Positions 25,086 through 34,335 are shown, counted from the stretch's first letter. The stretch: 64,000 nt of DNA from Roseivirga sp. BDSF3-8 (GCF_041449215.1 NZ_JBGNFV010000001.1:3675001-3739000); one strand, 5' to 3'. Numbers and translations are program-made. Notes: generated by a model not told the origin, from the letters alone.

Positions 25086-25982
25086 TCATTTTTCTGGTTT
25101 ATCGTTAAATTGTATATCCACTTTTAATACATTCTCCTCATCCACACTCCATAGTATCTGACCCTGTTGCTGGCCCATTATAAAGTGGCCCGCCACTGCC
25201 ACCTGCTCCAATATATCTGCATGAGCTCTTTTATTGAGCATTCCTGCCGGGTTATTGAGCCCCTGCACACTGGCTGCAGGGACCAGACATGGCCCCCCCG
25301 TTATCACTATGCCTCTCCCTTCTTTATTATTTTTCGTACTCAGCACCATGCGCCCCATAGGGCCTATCATGCGCAGCATCTGCTGCAGTACCGATCTTAC
25401 CAGCAGGTTTATTAGGTAAGAGTCCGCCTTCACACCCACCGGTAGCATACTGTTTTTTACCTCTATTGTATGCTCATCTGCCTGCAGGCTCGCTGCTGCT
25501 GCGCCCTCCCTCACTATCAAGCTCAGGTCTACCGGCACCAGTAGAGCATCTATATATAGCCTTTGTCCATTCAGCCACTCCAGCAGCTCCATTATATGAG
25601 CATCATATAGCGACACCTCCTTTATTATGCGGTCAGTTTCTTCCGTACTGCCTGTATCCTGCAGTATTTGTAGCCTTTTCAGCGCATTGTGCATCAGCTT
25701 ACGTACCGGTCTCGTACCCATCAGCAGCAGTGTGCTTTCCGCCCTTCTTACCTGCTCCAGCCTTTCCGTCACCCCCCTGGCATCACCTAGTACCTGGTAT
25801 TTATCCACCAGCTTCTTCCGCATTGTGATGATATCCCACGCCACCTCATGTATGAGTGTGTTTTGGCGGGTCTCATTAAGCACCTTTCGTACGTAGCTTA
25901 CATTATATCCCGTTATACGTGCTATATGGTGTATATCACCATAAGGCATCAGTTGCTCAGTTAGCCTTTTGGTTTCTTTCAT
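25086..25982 (-). CDS. HTH protein with degenerate histidine-kinase-like ATPase domain
   Basis: 298 residues. The N-terminal 35 residues (IHHIARITGYNVSYVRKVLN) look like a helix-turn-helix. A helical middle (about 50-170) resembles a dimerisation domain but lacks a clear phospho-acceptor His. The end (about 175-290) fits the order of a HATPase_c fold: PVDLSLIVREGA, VKADSYLINLLVRSVLQQML and RMVLSTKN, as in sensor kinases. The Asn of the N-box and the glycine boxes are not preserved. A paralogue lies 320 bases upstream on the same strand. I infer a DNA-binding regulator that uses a dead kinase fold for protein contact; no function is known. A candidate promoter is at 26124-26150. Confidence 0.5.
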   Translation of the reverse strand: MKETKRLTEQLMPYGDIHHIARITGYNVSYVRKVLNETRQNTLIHEVAWDIITMRKKLVDKYQVLGDARGVTERLEQVRRAESTLLLMGTRPVRKLMHNALKRLQILQDTGSTEETDRIIKEVSLYDAHIMELLEWLNGQRLYIDALLVPVDLSLIVREGAAAASLQADEHTIEVKNSMLPVGVKADSYLINLLVRSVLQQMLRMIGPMGRMVLSTKNNKEGRGIVITGGPCLVPAASVQGLNNPAGMLNKRAHADILEQVAVAGHFIMGQQQGQILWSVDEENVLKVDIQFNDKPEK

Positions 25983-26123
25983 ATAGAAAAGTGGTTTATC
26001 AATAAGTCAGCGATACTGACCACTATGTGCAGCACCATCTCCCAGTCCATCCCGTATATAATTCGTTCAATTCTGTGGCGTAAGCGCATATCAGGGTCAT
26101 ATGTCTCGGGTTATGGTTCATTT

Positions 26124-26150
26124 CAAAGTTATAAACATATTTTGTAACAA
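26124..26150 (-). promoter_or_regulatory. Candidate Bacteroidota promoter
   Basis: On the reverse strand TTG (26150-26148), 16 bases, then TAACTTTG (26131-26124), a perfect TAnnTTTG -7 box, about 140 bases before the start at 25982. Spacing is a little short. Confidence 0.4.
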
Positions 26151-26253
26151 AAATTAAATGTCACTTTTATAAGCCATATTTTTAAATAAATGTATATGTA
26201 GAAACATTTTGTCCTTCATTTGTATCTCTTTTTACATTATACTTAATAAGATG

Positions 26254-26280
26254 AGGCCCGCGGCATGCGCCCGCGGGCCT
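26254..26280. terminator. GC-rich terminator hairpin
   Basis: AGGCCCGCGG (26254-26263) pairs with CCGCGGGCCT (26271-26280) around a 7-base loop. It follows the stop of the minus-strand gene at 26305 by 25 bases and lacks a long T run on that strand. Confidence 0.7.
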
Positions 26281-26304
26281 CTGATTCAACCAGTCATAGT
26301 CGTA

Positions 26305-27156
26305 TTATTTATTAGGTTCCTCTTTGGGTAACATAATGACAAACTCCACTGTGTCCTCGTCCATTTTTTGCCATCTTACCTCTCCACCCAGCGTATGCGC
26401 CACATACTGGCACATGGCCGTGGCACTACCTACTCCCAATATGCTACTACCCCAATCCGGCTGGAGGGCATTATATTTTTCCAGATCACTGGTAGAGGCA
26501 GGGCAGGGGCTGCCCGATATCAGGAGTAGGTTTCGGTTTGTATTATAGTCTATCGTCACCAGCCCCTGCTTAGTCAGGTAGCCCACCGCCACCACCGCCG
26601 TCCTTACCAATAGCTTAAACAGCACCACGTCTGTCCGGATTTTGGGCATGTTATCAGATGCAAGTATACCCACCTCCGGCACCCAATCCTGGTCAGGTCC
26701 AAATAGCAGTGCATATGATACCGCATGCCAGAGGCTCACTTCCCGTACCAGTGGCGATAGCAATAGCCGCTGGTGGCCCATCCATTCGCCGGTTTCCATC
26801 AGTTCATGACGCAGTTCGCCTATCCGGTTATGTACTTCATTTGTAGTGAGTGCTTTAAAGTCCCGCTGCAGCGCCGCCAGACCATCGCGTGCAGGTTCCA
26901 GTATAAGCTGTAGCGTACGCTCCTCTATATCCGGTCGGTGTGCATCTCCGCTATTTAGGGCCACATGGTGGTACTTAGCCTTCAGTTGCTTCTTCAGGTT
27001 TACCAGATCCCTGGCCAGGTTATACACTATTAGGTTTTCGCTTTTTTGCCGAAGCACGCGACGTACATAGCGCGGCGTATAGCCCGTTATGGCCGCTATC
27101 GTCTGCACATCGCCTTTGCGGCTTAGCATATCATATATTGGAGGTTGTATGGCCAT
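26305..27156 (-). CDS. HTH protein with degenerate histidine-kinase-like domain (paralogue)
   Basis: 283 residues when started at the Met of MAIQPPIYDML (27156). An upstream in-frame Met adds 39 poorly structured residues, so I prefer the internal start. The HTH region is VQTIAAITGYTPRYVRRVLR, matching the neighbour gene. The middle is helical, and the end has IRTDVVLFKLLVRTAVVAV and GLVTIDYNTNRNLLLI, aligned with the ATPase-like part of the neighbour. Kinase boxes (N, G1, G2) are not intact, though CQYVAHTLGGEVRWQ sits where a G2-like helix would be. Identity to the neighbour is low, so the duplication is old. Confidence 0.5.
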   Translation of the reverse strand: MAIQPPIYDMLSRKGDVQTIAAITGYTPRYVRRVLRQKSENLIVYNLARDLVNLKKQLKAKYHHVALNSGDAHRPDIEERTLQLILEPARDGLAALQRDFKALTTNEVHNRIGELRHELMETGEWMGHQRLLLSPLVREVSLWHAVSYALLFGPDQDWVPEVGILASDNMPKIRTDVVLFKLLVRTAVVAVGYLTKQGLVTIDYNTNRNLLLISGSPCPASTSDLEKYNALQPDWGSSILGVGSATAMCQYVAHTLGGEVRWQKMDEDTVEFVIMLPKEEPNK

Positions 27157-27437
27157 AGCTGTAGGTAGGCTGTAAAAAAGCAGCGGCACCCGCCGCTGTT
27201 CTGTATCATTTGTCAAATAGATGAAGACTGCCGGTTGTACACCGGCTGGGTGACAATTGCTTCTTTTTGTCACACCTTATCCAATTCTGCGTAATTGTAG
27301 CTTATAATTGAGACAAATACAAATAGTCACTAAATATTTTCACTAAAAAGGTTATTAAGTGATCTTTGTGACATTACTAGCTAAGGTCGCCACCATTTGT
27401 GTGGTTTTTAACTAGAAAAGGTATATTTGACTCACCT

Positions 27438-27872
27438 ATGGATACTCAGCAGCTTACTCAAAACATAATAGCCCTGCGCAAGCGCTTCGGGCTCAGGCAG
27501 CAGCACCTGGCCGACCGCCTCGACATAAGCCGCTCTACCCTGGCTATGTATGAGACAGGCAGGCGGGACGTTCCGCCTGAGAAGCTCCGTATCATGGCAG
27601 ACCTATTTGGCGTTACAGTACGCGAGCTGCGAGAAACAGATCTGCGCCACGAGGCCCAGATACAAAAAAAGCTCAGCGCCACCCTTATGGACAAGGACCG
27701 CGAAGAGCTTAATAATATGTCTCGTAGCGAGCTTACCGAATACGCCCTTGGCCTGTTATTGGATAACAAACAGCTTATAGCCGAGCTTGCTTCCTATCGT
27801 AGCATGATCAGGGCCATTAAGAGCAACATCTCCACCCTGCCCAAAGACTCCCACAACCCCACCGACCTGTAA
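27438..27872 (+). CDS. XRE-family HTH regulator
   Basis: 144 residues from the ATG at 27438 (MDTQQLTQNI). An earlier in-frame GTG at 27399 adds 13 residues and is less likely. Residues 6-62 are a Cro/CI HTH (LRQQHLADRLDISRSTLAMY, ETGRRDVPPEKL). The C-terminal half is helical (MSRSELTEYALGLLLDNKQL). It diverges from the HTH/degenerate-kinase paralogue at 27156 across 281 bases, so the two may regulate each other. Targets unknown. Confidence 0.8.
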   Translation: MDTQQLTQNIIALRKRFGLRQQHLADRLDISRSTLAMYETGRRDVPPEKLRIMADLFGVTVRELRETDLRHEAQIQKKLSATLMDKDREELNNMSRSELTEYALGLLLDNKQLIAELASYRSMIRAIKSNISTLPKDSHNPTDL

Positions 27873-27879
27873 TTCAACC

Positions 27880-27955
27880 TACCCACTCCTAACTAAAAAC
27901 TAACCACTCAAAACTCTCTTACTCTGTTACTCAACAGTTCTATTAATCAATTACT
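27880..27955. repeat. ACTC/TTACTC-rich intergenic repeat
   Basis: Contains AACTAAAAACTAACCACTCA, then CTCTTACTCTGTTACTC words. The same vocabulary fills 32540-32790, 34336-34490, 38600-38800 and 39795-40240. Confidence 0.6.
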
Positions 27956-27958
27956 TCA

Positions 27959-28486
27959 TCACCATACTAAGGGCAAGTCAAACCGGCCATCGGTTACCCG
28001 CAGCGTATCGCACATCTCGTTCACGGCGGTGTATTCAAAGGTGCCCGACACGTACTCATCGAATGGATTGAAATCGCTTACTTCTACCCAGCCCTCGATA
28101 TTGTCCCAGGCGCGGTAGTCGCAGACATCCTCGCCGCTACCAATGCTAAATTGCATGTCTGAAGAAGGAAAATAGTAAATTTCTTCTTCTCTATTAAAAG
28201 GGGTAATAGCAACACTTATACTAGCTTCCAAGTCCCGAAAATCAGCAACCATATCTATCAAATCATCCGTCGAATAATCTGCCAAAGTATTAGGATAATA
28301 ACTGACAAAGGCCTCCCCATTTATGAGGCAGCCAAAGGTGCCTTTGCCTTCGGTGGTAAGCGGGGGCAGTTGCTCTATGGGGGGGATGGGCGCGGGCTTC
28401 GGGTCATCGTCATTGCCCCCGAACAGGAAGCAGCCGGGGAGTATAAGCAAGGCAACAATGAAGAATATGCTGGTCAATCGGTACAT
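27959..28486 (-). CDS. Lipoprotein, paralogue of the gene at 31869
   Basis: 175 residues. The signal peptide ends in a lipobox (LILPGC). A proline- and acid-rich linker (DDPKPAPIPPIEQLPP) is followed by a beta-rich domain: GTFGCLINGEAFVSYYP to VTDGRFDLPLVW. It resembles DUF6252-like lipoproteins. The 31869-32402 gene has the same length, the same linker and almost identical 5' DNA, so this is a recent duplication or gene conversion. The two copies flank the large T9SS hydrolase. Role unknown, surface or periplasmic. Confidence 0.75.
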   Translation of the reverse strand: MYRLTSIFFIVALLILPGCFLFGGNDDDPKPAPIPPIEQLPPLTTEGKGTFGCLINGEAFVSYYPNTLADYSTDDLIDMVADFRDLEASISVAITPFNREEEIYYFPSSDMQFSIGSGEDVCDYRAWDNIEGWVEVSDFNPFDEYVSGTFEYTAVNEMCDTLRVTDGRFDLPLVW

Positions 28487-28546
28487 AACAAGTTTAGTTT
28501 AATCGTAATAAATATACGGGTATTTTTCCAATAGGTAGGACAAGAG

Positions 28547-28594
28547 AAGGAGGCGACCCCCTGCAGGCTGTGCCCGGGGCCACCTCCTTTTATC
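28547..28594. terminator. Hairpin with T tail downstream of the T9SS hydrolase gene
   Basis: AAGGAGG (28547-28553) pairs with CCTCCTT (28583-28589); CCCC/GGGG inside adds pairs. It lies between the lipoprotein start and the hydrolase stop, and is suited to end the hydrolase transcript. Confidence 0.5.
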
Positions 28595-28603
28595 TGATTG
28601 ATG

Positions 28604-31600
28604 TTAGTCTATAATAAGCTGCTCGGTCACAGAGCCACCCTTCCACCATAGCTCGATGGTGTACAGGCCTGCAGGCAGGTCGCTCACGTCCAGGGTATAG
28701 GCGGGAGCGTGGTCCTGCTGCTGCCGTACGGTCTGCATGCGGTTATCGCGTATCCGCACGCGGTAGAGGTTACGGCCGGGCTGCTGACCTGCCTCCTGCG
28801 GGAAGCGTACGGTAATCACATTCCCTGCGGGGTTAGGATAAAACTCCGGCAGCACGCTGCGCTCGGTGGGCTTGTCCGGACTCTCGCAGGGGTCTGTGAC
28901 CGTACCGCAGGGCTCAGACAAACCTCCGCAGCTATAGCCATTGCCACTGACGCATACATCGATGTAGTCGGTAGCGAAGTTGCAGCCATTGCGCAGCTTC
29001 ACCATCACCCGGGCGGTGCCGGTGGTGGTGGGGGTGATATTGGCCTTCCAGCCGAGGTTTTGTACCTGCCAGCCTTCGGGCACCAGCCACTCGTAGCTCT
29101 CGACATTGCTCACGGCAGAGACGTAAAAGGTGGTCTCGGAGCCCAGGGACAGGGTGCTACTGCCCTGCAGCTCGCCGCTCAGGGCCTGCTGGTCCAGGTC
29201 GCCTACGCTCAGGTAAGCCGTAGGGGTACGGTAGGTACCGCAGTCTCCTGCATCCAGGCTTACCCGTATGCCATAGCTTGTACCCGTCATGCCTTCGGGT
29301 GTGCGTACGGTAAGGGTATTGCCGCTTTCGGCGATGACCTCCAGGCGCTCATCGGCGATCCAGGTGAGGGGAAAGCCGAAGGGGTTATTGACGGACAGGG
29401 TGACCTCATCGCCGCTGCACACGGTGCCGGGCAGGCTTACCTCCGGCCGCCAGCCGCAGCGGCCCGCGCAGGGCTGGCCCAGGCTCAGGCCTTCCAGCTC
29501 ACCAGCCAGCCACTGGCCTTTTGTCTGCGAGAGCAGCAGGTGGGGCTGGTTGGTGACGTTCTCGGTAATGTAGTTCACCATGGGGGTTTGCAGGCCGGTG
29601 GGCATGGCCGCCGTACCGCTGTAGCGCAGGTAGAGCGCCTCCTGCGAGGGCAGGCTGCCGTCCGGCTCCTGCACGTCCAGGGCGCTGACGGTGGGCACAA
29701 AGCTGAACTCGGTGACGGGCAGCAGCTCCAGCACCTCTTCGGGTACTTCCTCATCCACGGCGCTCATGCCCATGGTGCCTCCGGGGGCATTGTCCAGCGG
29801 CAGCATGCCGGCCTGGCTGTCGATGTTCACGTCCGTTAGCGCCTGGCTCACGGGTATGGTCCAGAGGATCTTTTTCTCCATCCATACCTTATTGCGGTAT
29901 ATGCGCGCAGGGCCGTCATCGGGCAGGGCATTCAGCTTGATGTCCCATTTCAGGTCGTTTTGGGTGGTCACCGGCCCCAGTACAAACAGCCCCGGGCGGC
30001 TGGTGAGGGGCGTCAGGGCCGTGCCGAGCAGGTTCCACAGGTAGGGCAGGCTGTAGGTGCCGCTGAGCTGAAAAAGGGAGGTACCGGCGGCAAAGGCCTG
30101 GCGGTCGCCGCACTCATGCCCGTTAGCCAGGGCGACCATGCGTGTGCGGGCGGGATCTACAAAGGGATACTGCCGGGTAAACTCAAGCCCCCTCAGGTCA
30201 ATGGGATCAGCATCCAGCGCCACGGTGTTGCCTTCGTTACGGGCCTGGTAGCGCAGCAGGGAGTTGGCGCCGTAGGAGTTCAGCACGTCCATGCCCGTTT
30301 GTATGGCGGGCACCATTTCGCGTACCAGCAGCTTTTTGCCCAGCAGGCCGAATACCGGCCCTACCTTGAGCTTAAGGCCGGCCACGTGCTTCAGGCCCAG
30401 TTGAAAGGCGACGGGCACGTTGGCGCCCTGGTAGGGCACGTCATTATTGATGAAGAGGCTTATCTGGTGGTCATAGTCCTGCTCTTCGGCGAGGAGCAAG
30501 GCATTAGCGCCCTGTATGCCGCCCATGCTCAGGCCCAGCATCACGTTGGGCTCGGTGCTGCCGGCAGCGGCTTTGTCGTCATTCACGGCCTGTATCACCT
30601 GCAGCAATATGTTCATATTGGGGCTGTAGATGTCGCTGCCGTCCACCCAGTCTACAAACACAATGTCGTAGCCGTTCTCCTCGAGAAAGTCGGAGAGGCG
30701 CTGATTAGGATAATCAATATCTATTATTCGATTTAGACCCCCATTATTTCTGTCTTCCAAAAAATCATTTACATCGTAATTCTGCGTAGGGTCATCGGGG
30801 TATATCAGGTGCCAGGGGTCGAAGCCCTCTACGACAATGAAGGGCTTGCGCAGCACGCCGTCATTATTGGCGTATACGCGCGTGACGACGGCCTCGGGCT
30901 CCAGGAAGCTGAAGACCTCCACATCGCGGGGGTTGCCGGCGTATCGGGTGGCGGGGGCGCTCTTGGCCAGGGCGGGTACCCCGCTTATCTGCACCTGGGT
31001 ATAGGCCTCGCGCAGGGTGCCGTCGGCATGGCTCATGCGCAGGCGGATGTCCTTGCGGCCGTCGGTGCCGTACCAGGCAGCCACGGGGCTGTTCCAGCTT
31101 ACCGTCCGGTAGCCGCTGCCGTCGCCCAGGTCTACGCTGAGGGCAGGCAGGGGCGTGCCGGTGTTAGTAAAGTAGAGGCTGTCCACAAACACAAAGGTCT
31201 GGGAGGGGCCGCGGAGTTGGTTGCGGCGGGGCACCATGGCCACGGCGTGGGCGGTGGTAAACGGATTGCCCTGCTTATGCACTACCTGCTCATTGACAAT
31301 CTCCACATAGCCTCCCGGCAGGGCATCGGTGCGGAAGCGCTGGTAGGCATAGTCCATCACGGGCATGGTGACCGGGCTGCTCACGCCGTTATCGCCCAGG
31401 GTTTCAGTCACGGCTACCGCACTCTGCATGATGCGCTGGTGCACCACAGCGGGCTCTTGCAGGGTGTAGGTGCTGAACTGCATGCTGTACAGCGAGGCAT
31501 AGAGCGCCTGCCAGCCGAGGTAGTCGGTGGCGGCGGTAGTGCCGGGCTGGCCCTGGTAAGGGGCGACATCGGCGAGGTTATAGCCATAGTCATAGAGCAG

Positions 31601-31744
31601 GTTGCTGGGCACATAGGCCGGGTCTACCTGCGCAAAGATGTGGCGCATGCGGTCATGCACGTCATCTTCTGCCTGGGCCAGGGCGCTGAGGCTAAAGCAC
31701 AGTCCGGCCACCATAGCCAGCAGGCTACGCGTTACGTTTTTCAT
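28604..31744 (-). CDS. Large secreted alpha/beta-hydrolase-like protein with T9SS sorting domain
   Basis: 1046 residues. Signal peptide 1-23. Residues about 290-560 have an esterase-like core: PFIVVEGFDPW and the nucleophile elbow GLSMGG (404-409, Ser406), resembling PGAP1-like or lipase folds. Residues about 770-960 hold two beta-sandwich/PKD-like regions (for example SYEWLVPEGWQVQNL, GTARVMVKLRNGC). The last 80 residues (FYPNPAGNVITVRFP to ELWWKGGSVTEQLI) are a type A C-terminal sorting signal for type IX secretion, so the protein is exported to the surface. Its DNA is unusually GC-rich compared with flanks. Flanking lipoprotein paralogues suggest a co-transferred unit. Confidence 0.8.
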   Translation of the reverse strand: MKNVTRSLLAMVAGLCFSLSALAQAEDDVHDRMRHIFAQVDPAYVPSNLLYDYGYNLADVAPYQGQPGTTAATDYLGWQALYASLYSMQFSTYTLQEPAVVHQRIMQSAVAVTETLGDNGVSSPVTMPVMDYAYQRFRTDALPGGYVEIVNEQVVHKQGNPFTTAHAVAMVPRRNQLRGPSQTFVFVDSLYFTNTGTPLPALSVDLGDGSGYRTVSWNSPVAAWYGTDGRKDIRLRMSHADGTLREAYTQVQISGVPALAKSAPATRYAGNPRDVEVFSFLEPEAVVTRVYANNDGVLRKPFIVVEGFDPWHLIYPDDPTQNYDVNDFLEDRNNGGLNRIIDIDYPNQRLSDFLEENGYDIVFVDWVDGSDIYSPNMNILLQVIQAVNDDKAAAGSTEPNVMLGLSMGGIQGANALLLAEEQDYDHQISLFINNDVPYQGANVPVAFQLGLKHVAGLKLKVGPVFGLLGKKLLVREMVPAIQTGMDVLNSYGANSLLRYQARNEGNTVALDADPIDLRGLEFTRQYPFVDPARTRMVALANGHECGDRQAFAAGTSLFQLSGTYSLPYLWNLLGTALTPLTSRPGLFVLGPVTTQNDLKWDIKLNALPDDGPARIYRNKVWMEKKILWTIPVSQALTDVNIDSQAGMLPLDNAPGGTMGMSAVDEEVPEEVLELLPVTEFSFVPTVSALDVQEPDGSLPSQEALYLRYSGTAAMPTGLQTPMVNYITENVTNQPHLLLSQTKGQWLAGELEGLSLGQPCAGRCGWRPEVSLPGTVCSGDEVTLSVNNPFGFPLTWIADERLEVIAESGNTLTVRTPEGMTGTSYGIRVSLDAGDCGTYRTPTAYLSVGDLDQQALSGELQGSSTLSLGSETTFYVSAVSNVESYEWLVPEGWQVQNLGWKANITPTTTGTARVMVKLRNGCNFATDYIDVCVSGNGYSCGGLSEPCGTVTDPCESPDKPTERSVLPEFYPNPAGNVITVRFPQEAGQQPGRNLYRVRIRDNRMQTVRQQQDHAPAYTLDVSDLPAGLYTIELWWKGGSVTEQLIID

Positions 31745-31868
31745 AGGAATAGTATTTATAAAAATTAAAGAAATGCAGGCTTAGACGTACTTATGTAGCA
31801 TAAGTATTTCTCACGTCTGGGTATAGGGATTTTGCAAAAGATGTTGAAAAGGGTAATTCCATGCAGAA

Positions 31869-32402
31869 TTACCAGACCAGAGGCAGATCAAACCGGCCAT
31901 CGGTTACCCTGACCGTATCACATTCTTCATTGACGGCACTGTATTCGAATGTACCTGAAATAAATTCATCGAAAGGGTCAAATTCAATAACTTCTATCCA
32001 CCCTTCGATATTATCCCAGGCCCGGTAGTCACAGACCATACTATCATTTCTTATATTGAATTGCATGGTAGCGCGTGAGGTATCAAATTTCATTTCTTCC
32101 CTTTCGTATGGACGGATACCTATACCAATACTTGCTTGAATATTTCGAAAATCGGCAGATACTTCAATCAAATCATTGGTACTATAATCCGCCAGAGCAT
32201 CCGGATAATAACTCACAAAAGGCTCTCCGTTTACGAGGCAGCCAAAGGTGCCTTTGCCTTCGGTGGTGAGGGGGGGCAGTTGCTCTATGGGGGGGATAGG
32301 CTCGGGCTTCGGGTCATCGTCATTGCCTCCGAACAGGAAACAACTGCTTAGCATACTGCCTGCCAGGCAGATAAGGAGGTACAGGCTGGTCTTCTTTATC
32401 AT
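31869..32402 (-). CDS. Lipoprotein, paralogue of the gene at 27959
   Basis: 177 residues. Lipobox SMLSSC near residue 20, the same DDPKPEPIPPIEQLPP linker, and a domain ending VTDGRFDLPLVW as in the other copy. The middle part has diverged (IGIGIRPYEREEMKFDTS here), while linker and C terminus stay nearly identical. Same strand, directly upstream of the hydrolase gene. Likely anchored to a membrane facing the periplasm or surface. Function unknown. Confidence 0.75.
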   Translation of the reverse strand: MIKKTSLYLLICLAGSMLSSCFLFGGNDDDPKPEPIPPIEQLPPLTTEGKGTFGCLVNGEPFVSYYPDALADYSTNDLIEVSADFRNIQASIGIGIRPYEREEMKFDTSRATMQFNIRNDSMVCDYRAWDNIEGWIEVIEFDPFDEFISGTFEYSAVNEECDTVRVTDGRFDLPLVW

Positions 32403-32539
32403 AGCTTATTGGTTCTGAGGTAAATTTACTCATTTTTTTCCAATAACAGGACAACCCACCCCAGCCACCTTCTGCCACTGCCAGCCTTTTCCGCTATTAT
32501 TCATAATGCTAATATTTCAATTCCCAACCCTCTGCTATA

Positions 32540-32790
32540 CGCCACAACTCATAACTAAAAACTAACCACTCAACACTCAATAACTCTATTACTCAATCAT
32601 TCTATTACTTCACTCATTCTCTCATTCAAAATTCACTCATTAAAAAAGGCACTAACCCTCCGGCAAGCACCCCGTCTCCCTATCCAACTCACCACTCAAA
32701 ACTCACAATTCTATTACTCTATCATTCAATAATTCTGTTACTCGTTAATCGCGCCTCTACAGTACACACCACGACTCACAACTCATAACT
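32540..32790. repeat. ACTC/TTACTC-rich repeat, left part
   Basis: Has CATAACTAAAAACTAACCAC and CTCTATTACTCAATCATTC, plus a block TTAAAAAAGGCACTAACCCT followed by CCGGCAAGCACC. The same block occurs near 34415, 38655, 39973 and 40129. An ACTC stretch at its right end is interrupted by the IS element at 32791. Confidence 0.65.
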
Positions 32791-33031
32791 TGAAGCCTCA
32801 TAAATATGGTTGACAGCTTCGACCAAACTACCAAACTTGTTGTGGATAACTTTTCAGGTTAAACATGTAAAAATACTTTATCATTGTTTTGGTTACCTAA
32901 GCGGAAAAGAGCTCTGCTGAGGAGCAACTCTTCAGGAATAAGGTAGCTGGCTGCCGGAATGTGTAGTGAACCAGGAGCAGGATCTGTTCCTGGTTAATTC
33001 ATATTCTAAAGGCCTTCATGCCTAATAAAAC

Positions 33032-33943
33032 CTATGTGCTGTTTTCAAAATTATGCAGCGTCTTTTTAATTCTTATCTCAGGAGCCATTTTACTGAGCTT
33101 TTCTTCAAATTGGATTACGGTCATATAGCCTAGTTGCTCAACAGCTCGTTCATTATTCATCAGGTGAACGACCCTTTTGCAATAGCTCTTTAATTGATTG
33201 ATGTTTTGAGGCTGCATGGCTTTTAGATACATATTTTTGATGATATGGTTAATCTGTTCGCCAGAGCCGTTTTCCCTACAGCTTTTGGCTCGACTGACCT
33301 TCATCTTCAGCTTTGATAAGGCAGATAGATAAAGGGCTGAGTCGTACTGTGAGCCGTTATCTGAGTGATGGATGCATCCTTCCCAATTGATATGCCTATT
33401 AAGAGCTACTGCTTGCTCCAGCGCTCTAAGTGCGGTCTCTTTTTTCATATTATCACTTGGGTATAAGCTCAAAAGTCGCTGTGAGTAAACCTCTTTCAAG
33501 ATAAAAAGGTAGCTCCACCTGTCTACCAGCCAAAAGAAGGTAATATCCCCGACAATGAGCTGGCCAACATTGTCAAGCACCAAGTTATTAGTAAGGTTAG
33601 GGAATTTCTTAGCCCCTTTACCATCACTGGTTTTAGGAATAAACCGCTTAGACCTTCCAATCGTTAGACCGTTTCTGCTCAATAACTGTTCGAAAGCAGA
33701 GACTCCTATAGGGAGATCCATTCCAGCGGCTTTGAGGGAATAATACATCGTTCTACTTCCCATACCTGGGTGATGCATACGCCAGTTCCTGACCAATTCT
33801 AACACCTGAGCTTCTCGCCGGGACTTTTGAAGGAACCGCACTTTTGCTGCATGTACCCCTTGACGGCTGCCTCCCATCAAAGCGTGGAAGCTTTCCATGC
33901 TATACGCCCTTTCCAAACTTGCTAGGTGACCGACCACACTCAA
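33032..33943 (-). CDS. IS3-family transposase OrfB (DDE integrase core)
   Basis: 303 residues. N-terminal HTH_21-like part (RNWRMHHPGMGSRTMYYSLK), then the rve core: LIVGDITFFW (first Asp), CIHHSDNGSQYDS (second Asp), and a Glu in SCRENGSGEQINHIIK. The frame begins at a TTG just inside OrfA. The upstream slip site GAAAAAAAG allows -1 frameshifting, which would give an OrfAB fusion, the normal active transposase of this family. Confidence 0.9.
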   Translation of the reverse strand: MSVVGHLASLERAYSMESFHALMGGSRQGVHAAKVRFLQKSRREAQVLELVRNWRMHHPGMGSRTMYYSLKAAGMDLPIGVSAFEQLLSRNGLTIGRSKRFIPKTSDGKGAKKFPNLTNNLVLDNVGQLIVGDITFFWLVDRWSYLFILKEVYSQRLLSLYPSDNMKKETALRALEQAVALNRHINWEGCIHHSDNGSQYDSALYLSALSKLKMKVSRAKSCRENGSGEQINHIIKNMYLKAMQPQNINQLKSYCKRVVHLMNNERAVEQLGYMTVIQFEEKLSKMAPEIRIKKTLHNFENST

Positions 33944-34272
33944 CCAAACTTTTTTTCAATATCCTCTCCATAATGCTGCTTTGCTGCAGCGATTACGGAC
34001 TGCTGATAGTCAATCATCATCTGCTGATTTCCTATAAGACGTTCCATCTTTACCATCCGCTCCTGAAGCTCCACAACCTGCAAATAGTCACTCTCGGTCT
34101 CTACTACAATCCGTTCACTTGCCGGAGTAGACCGAAAACGATCAATCCACTTATAAATAGATGTTTCGCTAACTTGGTAGGTCTTCGACAGTTGAGATAC
34201 GCTCATTTTACCCGTCTCGTACATCCGTACTTTATCTCTTTTGAAGCTTTCACTAAATACTCTTGATCTCAT
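33940..34272 (-). CDS. IS3-family transposase OrfA (HTH)
   Basis: 110 residues. FSESFKRDKVRMYETGKMSV starts an HTH_Tnp_1 domain with VSQLSKTYQVSETSIYKWID, then a leucine-zipper-like helix. It ends at GAAAAAAAG TTT GGT TGA, the A7G slip site used for -1 frameshifting into OrfB (overlap 4 bp). OrfA alone acts as a regulator and DNA binder. Confidence 0.9.
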   Translation of the reverse strand: MRSRVFSESFKRDKVRMYETGKMSVSQLSKTYQVSETSIYKWIDRFRSTPASERIVVETESDYLQVVELQERMVKMERLIGNQQMMIDYQQSVIAAAKQHYGEDIEKKFG

Positions 34273-34335
34273 CTTATTCTAAATTTAATGAAAGTTATCC
34301 ACACATTTTCTGTCAACGTATTTCATGAGGGATCA

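Larger units (their letters stand above)
32791..34335 (-). mobile_element. IS3-family insertion sequence (1545 bp)
   Basis: Inverted ends: left TGAAGCCTCATAAATATGG with TTGACAG, right (reverse) TGATCCCTCATGAAATACG with TTGACAG; TGTGGATAACTTT recurs near both ends. A 3-bp direct repeat ACT flanks it (32788-32790 and 34336-34338). Joining the flanks gives ACTCATAACTAAAAACTCAA, the exact wording of the repeat family at 32548 and 40165, so the empty site is visible. Two overlapping frames encode OrfA and OrfB. IS150/IS3-type by its DDE gene and A7G slip site. Confidence 0.9.

Noticed and set aside
28709-29839. Long plus-strand open frame opposite the T9SS hydrolase gene
   Set aside because: It and a similar frame at 30809-31768 exist because the gene below is GC-rich and lacks stops in the opposite frame. 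No start context, no family motif, and codon pattern follows the minus-strand gene.
33940-33943. Separate, independently translated OrfB start
   Set aside because: The A7G slip run and -1 frame relation suggest a frameshift fusion; the TTG start is kept only as the frame boundary.
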